Source: Lamellibrachia columna (taxonomy: Eukaryota > Annelida > Polychaeta > Sabellida > Siboglinidae). From it: DNA of 64,000 bases. Positions 26,401-38,125 of this stretch are shown here, piece by piece. Both the position numbers and the translations under genes were made by a program. How positions within the stretch are numbered: position 1 is the first letter of the stretch; every line of letters begins with the position of its first letter. The DNA lies in the NCBI GenBank assembly GCA_963662155.1, contig OY759274.1, forward strand, positions 46,795,565 to 46,859,564. The letters are read 5' to 3'. Below the pieces are notes generated by a model that saw only the letters and a list, made by a program, of their open reading frames with translations, did not search any database and was not told the DNA's origin.

Positions 26401-28700
26401 ACTGTTAATATCAACTAGTTTGTCTAGCGGCTACTTGTCAATGAATATTAATATCAACTAGTTCGTCTAGCGTTTACTCGACAACGACTATTAATATCAA
26501 CTAGTTCGTCTAGCGTCTACTCGACAACTAGTATTAATGTCAACTAGTTCGTCTAGTGTCTACTCGTCAACGACTATTAATGTCAACTAGTTCGTCTAGC
26601 GTCTACTCGACAACGACTATTAATATCAACTAGTTCGTCTAGCGTCTACTCGACAACGACTATTAATGTCAACTAATTCGTCTAGCGTCTACTCAACAAC
26701 GACTATTAATGTCAACTAGTTCGTCTATCCTCTATTCGACAACTACTATTAATGTGAACTAGTTCGTCTCGCGTCTACTCAAAAACGACTATTAATGCCA
26801 ACTAATTCGTCTTGCGTCCACGCGACAAAGACTATTAATGTCAACTAGTTCGTCTAGCATCTACTCGACAACGACTATTAATGACAACTAGTTCGTCTAG
26901 CATCTACTCGACAACGACTATTAATGTCAACTAGTTCGTCTATCATCTACTCGACAACTACTATTAATGTCAACTTGTTCGTCTCGTGTCTACTCGACAA
27001 CAACTATTAATGTCAACTAGTTCGTCTCGCGTCCACTCGACAACGACTATTAATGTCAACTATTTCGTCTAGCCTCTACTCGACAAAGAATATTAATGTC
27101 AACTAGATCGTCTAGCGTCTACTCGACAACGGTTATTAATATCAACTTGTTCGTCTAGGGTCTACTCGACAACGACTATTAATATCAACTAGTTCGTCTA
27201 GCGTCTACTCGACAACGACTATTAATGTCAACTAGTTCGTCTAGCGTCTACTCGTCAACGACTATTAATGTCAACTAGTTCGTCTCGCGTCTAGTCGACA
27301 ACTACTATTAATGTCAACTAGTTCGTCTAGCGTCTACTCGTCAACGACTATTAATGTCAACTAGTTCGTCTTGCGTCTACTCGACAACTACTATTAATGT
27401 CAATTAGTTCGTCTACCGTCTATTCGACAACGACTGTTAATGTCAACTAGTTCGTCTAGCGGCTACTCGACAATGACTGTTAATGTCAACTAGTTCGTCT
27501 AGCGGCTACTCGATAACGACTGTTAATGTCAACTAGTTCGTCTAGCGGCTACTCGACAACGGCTGTTAATGTCAACTAGTTCGTCTAGCGGCTACTCGAC
27601 AACGACTGTTAATGCAAACTAGTTCATCTATCCTCTACTCGACAACTACTATTAATGTCAACTAGTTCGTCTCGCGTCTACTCGACAACGGCTATTAAAG
27701 TCAACTAGTTCGTCTCGCGTCCACTCGACAACGACTATTAATGTCAACTAGTTCGACTAGCGTCTACTCGACAACGACTATTAATGTCAACTAGTTCATG
27801 TAGCATCTACTCGACAACGACTATTAATGTCAACTATTTCGTCTAGCGTCTACTCAACAACGACTATTAATGTCAACTAGTTCGTCTAGTGTCTACTCGA
27901 CAACTAGTATTAATGTCAACTAGTTCGTCTAGAGTCTACTCGTCAACGACTGTTAATATCAACTAGTTCGTCTAGCGTATACTCGACAACGACTATTAAT
28001 ATCAACTAGTTCGTCTAGCGTCAACTCGACAACGACTATTAATGTCAACTAGTTCGTCTAGCGTCTACTCGACAACGACTTTTAATGTCAACTAGTTCGT
28101 CTCGCGTCCACTCGACAACGACTATTAATGTCAACTAGTTCGACTAGCGTCTACTCGACAACGACTATTAATATCAACTAGTTCATGTAGCATCTACTCG
28201 ACAACGACTATTAATGTCAAATAGTTCGTCTAGCGTCTACTCAACAACGACTATTAATGTCAACTAGTTCGTCTAGTGTCTACTCGACAACTAGTATTAA
28301 TGTCAACTAGTTCGTCTAGAGTCTACTCGTCAACGACTGTTAATATCAACTAGTTCGTCTAGCGTCTACTCGACAACGACTATTAATGTCTACTAGTTCG
28401 TCTAGCGTCTACTCGTCAACGACTATTAATGTCAACTAGTTCGTCTCTCGTCTAGTCGACAACTACTATTAATGTCAACTAGTTCGTCTTGCGTCTACTC
28501 GACAACTACTATTAATGTCAATTAGTTCGTCTAGCGTCTACTCGACAACGACTATTAAAGTCAACTAGTTCGTGTAGCATCTACTCGACAACGGCTATTA
28601 ATGTCAACTAGTTCGTCTAGCGTCTACTCAAGAACGACTATTAATGTCAACTAGTTCGTCTAGTGTCTACTCGACAACTAGTATTAATGTCAACTAGTTC
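23411..28700 (+). repeat. Higher-order repeat, block 3, unit 1 (123 monomers)
   Basis: Bounded by the rare variant GTCTAGTATC at 23,411 and 28,701, 5,290 bp, or 123 monomers plus one inserted base at about 25,400. Contains the GCGGCGACTTG variant (23,932), paired TTTGTCTAGCGGCTACTTG monomers 258 bp apart (26,169 and 26,427), the CCACGCGAC monomer, and two successive copies of a 9-monomer module (about 25,205-25,590 and 25,605-25,980). It shares most variants, in order, with units 2 and 3 but lacks some of their segments. Confidence 0.85.
25398..25404 (+). repeat. 1-bp insertion monomer in block 3 unit 1
   Basis: Reads GTGTCTATTTCGACAAC instead of GTGTCTACTCGACAAC, one base longer. It is not seen in the equivalent module at about 25,780 or in later units, so it is private to this copy. 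Confidence 0.88.
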
Positions 28701-29178
28701 GTCTAGTATCTACTCGTCAACGACTATTAATGTCAACTAGTTCGTCTAGCGTCTACTCGACAACGACTATTAATATCAACTAGTTCGTCTAGTGTCTACT
28801 CGACAACGACTATTAATGTCAACTAGTTAGTCTAGCGTCTACTCGTCAACGACCATAAATGTCAACTAGTTCGTCTAGCGTCTACTCGTCAACGACTATT
28901 AATATCAACTAATTCGTCTAGCCTCTACGCGACAACGACTATTAATGTCATCTAGTTCGTCTAGCGTCTACTCGACAACGATTATTAATATCAACTAGTT
29001 CGTCTAGCGTCTACTCGACAACGACTATTAATGTCTACTAGTTCGTCTAGCATCTACTCGTCAACGACTTTTAATGTCAACTAGTTCGTCTCTCGTCTAG
29101 TCGACAACTACTATTAATGTCAACTAGTTCGTCTTGCGTCTACTCGACAACTACTGTTAATATCAACTAGTTTGTCTA

Positions 29179-29480
29179 GCGGCTACTTGTCAATGAATAT
29201 TAATATCAACTAGTTCGTCTAGCGTTTACTCGACAACGACTATTAATATCAACTAGTTCGTCTAGCGTCTACTCGACAAAGAATATTAATGTCAACTAGT
29301 TCGTCTAGCGTCTACTCAACAACGACTATTAATGTCAACTAGTTCGTCTATCGTCTACTCGACAACTACTATTAATGTCAACTAGTTCGTCTTGCGTCTA
29401 CTCGACAACTACTGTTAATATCAATTAGTTTGTCTAGCGGCGACTTGTCAATGAATATTAATATCAACTAGTTCGTCTAG
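29179..29480 (+). repeat. Paired GTTTGTCTAGCGG marker monomers, 258 bp apart
   Basis: A distinctive monomer in which TTCG has become TTTG, followed by GCGGCTACTTG or GCGGCGACTTG, occurs as a pair six monomers apart at 29,179/29,437. Equivalent pairs are at 26,169/26,427, 31,672/31,930, 33,134/33,392, 36,874/37,132, 39,367/39,625 and 40,829/41,087, and seven monomers apart at 43,409/43,710 and 45,774/46,075. They make a ruler for block 3: successive pairs are whole monomer multiples apart (for example 1,204 bp, or 28 monomers, from 31,930 to 33,134 and from 39,625 to 40,829). Confidence 0.85.
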
Positions 29481-30420
29481 CGTTTACTCGACAACGACTA
29501 TTAATATCAACTAGTTCGTCTAGCGTCTACTCGACAACTAGTATTAATGTCAACTTGTTCGTCTAGTGTCTACTCGTCAACGACTATTAATGTCAACTAG
29601 TTCGTCTAGCGTCTACTCGACAACGACTATTAATATCAACTAGTTCGTCTAGCGTCTACTCGACAACGACTATTAATGTCAACTAATTCGTCTAGCGTCT
29701 ACTCAACAACGACTATTAATGTCAACTAGTTCGTCTATCCTCTACTCGACAACTACTATTAATGTGAACTAGTTCGTCTCGCGTCTACTCAAAAACGACT
29801 ATTAATGCCAACTAATTCGTCTCGCGTCCACGCGACAACGACTATTAATGTCAACTAGTTCGTCTAGCATCTACTCGACAACGACTATTAATGTCAACTA
29901 GTTCGTCTAGCATCTACTCGACAACGACTATTAATGTCAACTAGTTCGTCTATCATCTACTCGACAACTACTATTAATGTCAACTTGTTCGTCTCGTGTC
30001 TACTCGACAACGACTATTAATGTCAACTAGTTCGTCTCGCGTCCTCTCGACAACGACTATTAATTTCAACTATTTCGTCTAGCCTCTACTCGACAAAGAA
30101 TATTAATGTCAACTAGATCGTCTAGCGTCTACTCGACAACGGTTATTAATATCAACTTGTTCGTCTAGCGTCTACTCGACAACGACTATTAATATCAACT
30201 AGTTCGTCTAGCGTCTACTCGACAACGACTATTAATGTCAACTAGTTCGTCTAGCGTCTACTCGTAAACGACTATTAATGTCAACTAGTTCGTCTCGCGT
30301 CTAGTCGACAACTACTATTAATGTCAACTAGTTCGTCTAGCGTCTACTCGTCAACGACTATTAATGTCAACTAGTTCGTCTTGCGTCTACTCGACAACTA
30401 CTATTAATGTCAATTAGTTC

Positions 30421-30430
30421 GTCAACCTCT
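30421..30430 (+). repeat. 1-bp deletion monomer, block 3 unit 2
   Basis: GTCAACCTCTATTCG lacks one base compared with GTCTACCGTCTATTCG-type monomers at 27,410 and 34,377. The identical allele is at 38,116 in unit 3, showing common descent of the two units. Confidence 0.88.
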
Positions 30431-33400
30431 ATTCGACAACGACTGTTAATGTCAACTAGTTCGTCTAGCGGCTACTCGACAATGACTGTTAATGTCAACT
30501 AGTTCGTCTAGCGGCTACTCGATAACGACTGTTAATGTCAACTAGTTCGTCTAGCGGCTACTCGACAACGGCTGTTAATGTCAACTAGTTCGTCTAGCGG
30601 CTACTCGACAACGACTGTTAATGCAAACTAGTTCGTCTATCCTCTACTCGACAACTACTATTAATGTCAACTAGTTCGTCTCGCGTCTACTCGACAACGG
30701 CTATTAATGTCAACTAGTTCGTCTCGCGTCCACTCGACAACGACTATTAATGTCAACTAGTTCGACTAGCGTCTACTCGACAACGACTATTAATGTCAAC
30801 TAGTTCATGTAGCATCTACTCGACAACGACTATTAATGTCAACTAGTTCGTCTAGCGTCTACTCAACAACGACTATTAATGTCAAATAGTTCGTCTAGTG
30901 TCTACTCGACAACTAGTATTAATTTCAACTAGTTCGTCTAGAGTCTACTCGTCAACGACTGTTAATATCAACTAGTTCGTCTAGCGTCTACTCGACAACG
31001 ACTATTAATATCAACTAGTTCGTCTAGCGTCTACTCGACAACGACTATTAATGTCAACTAGTTCGTCTAGCGTCTACTCGACAACGACTTTTAATATCAA
31101 CTAGTTCGTCTCGCGTCCACTCGACAACGACTATTAATGTCAACTAGTTCGACTAGCGTCTACTCGACAACGACTATTAATGTCAACTAGTTCATGTAGC
31201 ATCTACTCGACAACGACTATTAATGTCAACTAGTTCGTATAGCGTCTACTCAACAACGACTATTAATGTCAACTAGTTCGTCTAGTGTCTACTCGACAAC
31301 TAGTATTAATGTCAACTAGTTCGTCTAGAGTCTACTCGTCAACGACTGTTAATATCAACTAGTTCGTCTAGCGTCTACTCGACAACGACTATTAATATCA
31401 ACTAGTTCGTCTAGCGTCTACTCGACAACGACTATTAATGTCAACTAGTTCGTCTAGCGTCTACTCGACAACGACTTTTAATGTTAACTAATTCGTCTAG
31501 CGTCTACACGACAACGACTATTAATGTCTACTAGTTCGTCTAGCATCTACTCGTCAACGACTTTTAATGTCAACTAGTTCGTCTCTCGTCTAGTCGACAA
31601 CTACTATTAATGTCAACTAGTTCGTCTTGCGTCTACTCGACAACTACTGTTAATATCAACTAGTTTGTCTAGCGGCTACTCGTCAATGAATATTAATATC
31701 AACTAGTTCGTCTAGCGTTTACTCGACAACGACTATTAATATCAACTAGTTCGTCTAGCGTCTACTCGACAAAGACTATTAATGTCAACTAGTTCGTCTA
31801 GCGTCTACTCAACAACGACTATTAATGTCAACTAGTTCGTCTATCCTCTACTCGACAACTACTATTAATGTCAACTAGTTCGTCTTACGTCTACTCGACA
31901 ACTACTGTTAATATCAACTAGTTTGTCTAGCGGCTACTTGTCAATGAATATTAATATCAACTAGTTCGTCTAGCGTTTACTCGACAACGACTATTAATAT
32001 CAACTAGTTCGTCTAGCGTCTACTCGACAACTAGTATTAATGTCAACTAGTTCGTCTAGTGTCTACTCGTCAACGACTATTAATGTCAACTAGTTCGTCT
32101 AGCGTCTACTCGACAACGACTATTAATATCAACTAATTCGTCTAGCGTCTACTCGACAACGACTATTAATGTCAACTAATTCGTCTAGCGTCTACTCAAC
32201 AACGACTATTAATGTCAACTAGTTCGTCTCGCGTCTAGTCGACAACTACTATTAATGTCAACTAGTTCGTCTCGCGTCTACTCGACAACGGCTATTAATG
32301 TCAACTAGTTCGTCTCGCGTCCACTCGACAACGACTATTAATGTCAACTAGTTCGTCTAGCGTCTACTCGACAACGAATATTAATGTCAACTAGTTCGTG
32401 TAGCATCTACTCGACAACGACTATTAATGTCAACTAGTTCGTCTATCCTCTACTCGACAACTACTATTAATGTCAACTACTTCGTCTAACGACTACTCGA
32501 CAACGACTATTAATGTCAAGTAGTTCGTCTAGCGGCTACTCGAAAATGACTGTTAATGTCAACTAGTTCGTCTAGCGGCTACTCGACAACGACTGTTAAT
32601 GTCAACTAGTTCTTCTAGCGGCTACTCAACAACGATTGTTAATGCAAACTAGTTCGTCTAGCGTCTATTCGACAACGACTATTAATGTCAACTACTTCGT
32701 CTAACGACTACTCGACAACGACTATTAATGTCAACTAGTTCGTCTAGCTTCTACTTGTCAATGACTATTAATGTCAACTAGTTCCTCTAGCGTTTACTCG
32801 ACAACGACTATTAATATCAACTAGTTCGTCTAGCGTCTACTCGACAACGACTATTAATATCAACTAGTTCGTCTAGCGTCTACTCGACAACGACTATTAA
32901 TGTCAACTAGTTCGTCTAGCGTCTACTCGACAACGACTTTTAATGTTAACTAATTCGTCTAGCGTCTACACGACAACGACTATTAATGTCTACTAGTTCG
33001 TCTAGCATCTACTCGTCAACGACTTTTAATGTCAACTAGTTCGTCTCTCGTCTAGTCGACAACTACTATTAATGTCAACTAGTTCGTCTTGCGTCTACTC
33101 GACAACTACTGTTAATATCAACTAGTTTGTCTAGCGGCTACTTGTCAATGAATATTAATATCAACTAGTTCGTCTAGCGTTTACTCGACAACGACTATTA
33201 ATATCAACTAGTTCGTCTAGCGTCTACTCGACAAAGACTATTAATGTCAACTAGTTCGTCTAGCGTCTACTCAACAACGACTATTAATGTCAACTAGTTC
33301 GTCTATCCTCTACTCGACAACTACTATTAATGTCAACTAGTTCGTCTTGCGTCTACTCGACAACTACTGTTAATATCAACTAGTTTGTCTAGCGGCTACT

Positions 33401-34849
33401 TGTCAATGAATATTAATATCAACTAGTTCGTCTAGCGTTTACTCGACAACGACTATTAATATCAACTAGTTCGTCTAGCGTCTACTCGACAACTAGTATT
33501 AATGTCAACTAGTTCGTCTAGTGTCTACTCGTCAACGACTATTAATGTCAACTAGTTCGTCTAGCGTCTACTCGACAACGACTATTAATATCAACTAGTT
33601 CGTCTAGGGTCTACTCGACAACGACTATTAATGTCAACTAATTCGTCTAACGTCTACTCAACAACGACTATTAATGTCAACTAGTTCGTCTATCCTCTAC
33701 TCGACAACTACTATTAATGTGAACTAGTTCGTCTCGCGTCTACTCAAAAACGACTATTAATGCCAACTAATTCGTCTCGCGTCCACGCGACAACGACTAT
33801 TAATGTCAACTAGTTCGTCTAGCATCTACTCGACAACGACTATTAATGACAACTAGTTCGTCTAGCATCTACTCGACAACGACTATTAATGTCAACTAGT
33901 TCGTCTATCATCTACTCGACAACTACTATTAATGTCAACTTGTTCGTCTCGTGTCTACTCGACAACAACTATTAATGTCAACTAGTTCGTCTCGCGTCCA
34001 CTCGACAACGACTATTAATGTCAACTATTTCGTCTAGCCTCTACTCGACAAAGAATATTAATGTCAACTAGATCGTCTAGCGTCTACTCGACAACGGTTA
34101 TTAATATCAACTTGTTCGTCTAGCGTCTACTCGACAACGACTATTAATATCAACTAGTTCGTCTAGCGTCTACTCGACAACGACTATTAATGTCAACTAG
34201 TTCGTCTAGCGTCTACTCGTCAACGACTATTAATGTCAACTAGTTCGTCTCGCGTCTAGTCGACAACTACTATTAATGTCAACTAGTTCGTCTAGCGTCT
34301 ACTCGTCAACGACTATTAATGTCAACTAGTTCGTCTTGCGTCTACTCGACAACTACTATTAATGTCAATTAGTTCGTCTACCGTCTATTCGACAACGACT
34401 GTTAATGTCAACTAGTTCGTCTAGCGGCTACTCGACAATGACTGTTAATGTCAACTACTTCGTCTAGCGGCTACTCGATAACGACTGTTAATGTCAACTA
34501 GTTCGTCTAGCGGCTACTCGACAACGACTGTTAATGCAAACTAGTTCGTCTATCCTCTACTCGACAACTACTATTAATGTCAACTAGTTCGTCTCGCGTC
34601 TACTCGACAACGGCTATTAATGTCAACTAGTTCGTCTCGCGTCCACTCGACAACGACTATTAATGTCAACTAGTTCGACTAGCGTCTACTCGACAACGAC
34701 TATTAATGTCAACTAGTTCATGTAGCATCTACTCGACAACGACTATTAATGTCAACTAGTTCGTCTAGCGTCTACTCAACAACGACTATTAATGTCAACT
34801 AGTTCGTCTAGTGTCTACTCGACAACTAGTATTAATGTCAACTAGTTCG

Positions 34850-35255
34850 TCTAGAGTCTACTCGTCAACGACTGTTAATATCAACTAGTTCGTCTAGCGT
34901 CTACTCGACAACGACTATTAATATCAACTAGTTCGTCTAGCGTCTACTCGACAACGACTATTAATGTCAACTAGTTCGTCTAGCGTCTACTTGACAACGA
35001 CTTTTAATGTCAACTAGTTCGTCTCGCGTCCACTCGACAACGACTATTAATGTCAATTAGTTCAACTAGCGTCTACTCGACAACGACTATTAATGTCAAC
35101 TAGTTCATGTAGCATCTACTCGACAACGACTATTAATGTCAACTAGTTCGTCTAGCGACTACTCAACAACGACTATTAATGTCAACTAGTTCGTCTAGTG
35201 TCTACTCGACAACTAGTATTAATGTCAACTAGTTCGTTTAGAGTCTACTCTTCAA
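34850..35255 (+). repeat. Extra 9-monomer module present in unit 2, absent in unit 3
   Basis: A 9-monomer (387-bp) module with ordered variants TCGCGTCCACTCG, ACTAGCGTC, TTCATGTAGCATC, CTCAACAACG, TAGTGTCTACTCGACAACTAG and TAGAGTCTACTC occurs twice in succession in unit 2 (about 34,640-34,870 onward and again to about 35,255) but once in unit 3 near 42,340-42,560. The landmark offset between units changes from 7,695 to 7,308 bp, a difference of exactly 387. Unit 1 also has two modules, so loss in unit 3 is the simpler reading. Edges are approximate, since any break point within the repeat gives the same sequence. Confidence 0.75.
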
Positions 35256-36760
35256 CGACTGTTAATATCAACTAGTTCGTCTAGCGTCTACTCGACAACG
35301 ACTATTAATGTCTACTAGTTCGTCTAGCGTCTACTCGTCAACGACTATTAATGTCAACTAGTTCGTCTCTCGTCTAGTCGACAACTACTATTAATGTCAA
35401 CTAGTTCGTCTTGCGTCTACTCGACAACTACTATTAATGTCAATTAGTTCGTCTAGCGTCTACTCGACAACGACTATTAATGTCAACTAGTTCGTGTAGC
35501 ATCTACTCGACAACGGCTATTAATGTCAACTAGTTCGTCTAGCGTCTACTCAAGAACGACTATTAATGTCAACTAGTTCGTCTAGTGTCTACTCGACAAC
35601 TAGTATTAATGTCAACTAGTTCGTCTAGAGTCTACTCGTCAACGACTGTTAATATCAACTAGTTCGTCTAGCGTATACTCGACAACGACTATTAATATCA
35701 ACTAGTTCGTCTAGCGTCAACTCGACAACGACTATTAATGTCAACTAGTTCGTCTAGCGTCTACTCGACAACGACTTTTAATGTCAACTAGTTCGTCTCG
35801 CGTCCACCCGACAACGACTATTAATGTCAACTAGTTCGACTAGCGTCTACTCGACAACGACTATTAATGTCAACTAGTTCATGTAGCATCTACTCGACAA
35901 CGACTATTAATGTCAAATAGTTCGTCTAGCGTCTACTCAACAACGACTATTAATGTCAACTAGTTCGTCTAGTGTCTACTCGACAACTAGTATTAATGTC
36001 AACTAGTTCGTCTAGAGTCTACTCGTCAACGACTGTTAATATCAACTAGTTCGTCTAGCGTCTACTCGACAACGACTATTAATGTCTACTAGTTCGTCTA
36101 GCGTCTACTCGTCAACGACTATTAATGTCAACTAGTTCGTCTCTCGTCTAGTCGACAACTACTATTAATGTCAACTAGTTCGTCTTGCGTCTACTCGACA
36201 ACTACTATTAATGTCAATTAGTTCGTCTAGCGTCTACTCGACAACGACTATTAAAGTCAACTAGTTCGTGTAGCATCTACTCGACAACGGCTATTAATGT
36301 CAACTAGTTCGTCTAGCGTCTACTCAAGAACGACTATTAATGTCAACTAGTTCGTCTAGTGTCTACTCGACAACTAGTATTAATGTCAACTAGTTCGTCT
36401 AGTATCTACTCGTCAACGACTATTAATGTCAACTAGTTCGTCTAGCGTCTACTCGACAACGACTATTAATATCAACTAGTTCGTCTAGTGTCTACTCGAC
36501 AACGACTATTAATGTCAACTAGTTAGTCTAGCGTCTACTCGTCAACGACCATAAATGTCAACTAGTTCGTCTAGCGTCTACTCGTCAACGACTATTAATA
36601 TCAACTAATTCGTCTAGCCTCTACGCGACAACGACTATTAATGTCATCTAGTTCGTCTAGCGTCTACTCGACAACGATTATTAATATCAACTAGTTCGTC
36701 TAGCGTCTACTCGACAACGACTATTAATGTCTACTAGTTCGTCTAGCATCTACTCGTCAA

Positions 36761-36770
36761 CGACTTTAAT
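36761..36770 (+). repeat. 1-bp deletion in a T run, block 3 unit 3
   Basis: CGACTTTAATG here versus CGACTTTTAATG at the equivalent site 29,066 in unit 2. This is a homopolymer contraction private to unit 3, and could equally be a sequencing or consensus error. Confidence 0.85.
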
Positions 36771-38115
36771 GTCAACTAGTTCGTCTCTCGTCTAGTCGAC
36801 AACTACTATTAATGTCAACTAGTTCGTCTTGCGTCTACTCGACAACTACTGTTAATATCAACTAGTTTGTCTAGCGGCTACTTGTCAATGAATATTAATA
36901 TCAACTAGTTCGTCTAGCGTTTACTCGACAACGACTATTAATATCAACTAGTTCGTCTAGCGTCTACTCGACAAAGAATATTAATGTCAACTAGTTCGTC
37001 TAGCGTCTACTCAACAACGACTATTAATGTCAACTAGTTCGTCTATCGTCTACTCGACAACTACTATTAATGTCAACTAGTTCGTCTTGCGTCTACTCGA
37101 CAACTACTGTTAATATCAATTAGTTTGTCTAGCGGCGACTTGTCAATGAATATTAATATCAACTAGTTCGTCTAGCGTTTACTCGACAACGACTATTAAT
37201 ATCAACTAGTTCGTCTAGCGTCTACTCGACAACTAGTATTAATGTCAACTTGTTCGTCTAGTGTCTACTCGTCAACGACTATTAATGTCAACTAGTTCGT
37301 CTAGCGTCTACTCGACAACGACTATTAATATCAACTAGTTCGTCTAGCGTCTACTCGACAACGACTATTAATGTCAACTAATTCGTCTAGCGTCTACTCA
37401 ACAACGACTATTAATGTCAACTAGTTCGTCTATCCTCTACTCGACAACTACTATTAATGTGAACTAGTTCGTCTCGCGTCTACTCAAAAACGACTATTAA
37501 TGCCAACTAATTCGTCTCGCGTCCACGCGACAACGACTATTAATGTCAACTAGTTCGTCTAGCATCTACTCGACAACGACTATTAATGTCAACTAGTTCG
37601 TCTAGCATCTACTCGACAACGACTATTAATGTCAACTAGTTCGTCTATCATCTACTCGACAACTACTATTAATGTCAACTTGTTCGTCTCGTGTCTACTC
37701 GACAACGACTATTAATGTCAACTAGTTCGTCTCGCGTCGTCTCGACAACGACTATTAATTTCAACTTTTTCGTCTAGCCTCTACTCGACAAAGAATATTA
37801 ATGTCAACTAGATCGTCTAGCGTCTACTCGACAACGGTTATTAATATCAACTTGTTCGTCTAGCGTCTACTCGACAACGACTATTAATATCAACTAGTTC
37901 GTCTAGCGTCTACTCGACAACGACTATTAATGTCAACTAGTTCGTCTAGCGTCTACTCGTAAACGACTATTAATGTCAACTAGTTCGTCTCGCGTCTAGT
38001 CGACAACTACTATTAATGTCAACTAGTTCGTCTAGCGTCTACTCGTCAACGACTATTAATGTCAACTAGTTCGTCTTGCGTCTACTCGACAACTACTATT
38101 AATGTCAATTAGTTC

Positions 38116-38125
38116 GTCAACCTCT
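38116..38125 (+). repeat. 1-bp deletion monomer, block 3 unit 3
   Basis: Same GTCAACCTCT allele as at 30,421, exactly 7,695 bp away. Confidence 0.88.

Larger units (their letters stand above)
28701..36396 (+). repeat. Higher-order repeat, block 3, unit 2 (179 monomers)
   Basis: From GTCTAGTATC at 28,701 to the same at 36,397: 7,696 bp, or 179 monomers minus one base (deletion at 30,421). Landmarks from about 29,437 to 34,800 lie exactly 7,695 bp from their counterparts in unit 3, with only about ten base differences noticed by eye. It has two extra pieces compared with unit 3: a 9-monomer module repeat at about 34,850-35,250 and an 18-monomer (774-bp) repeat, seen as CAAGAACG at 35,551 and again at 36,325. 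These account for the full 27-monomer difference. Confidence 0.87.

Noticed and set aside
36761..36770. Frameshift or pseudogene signal at the T-run contraction
   Set aside because: There is no reading frame here; it is a one-base length variant of a satellite monomer, possibly a sequencing error.
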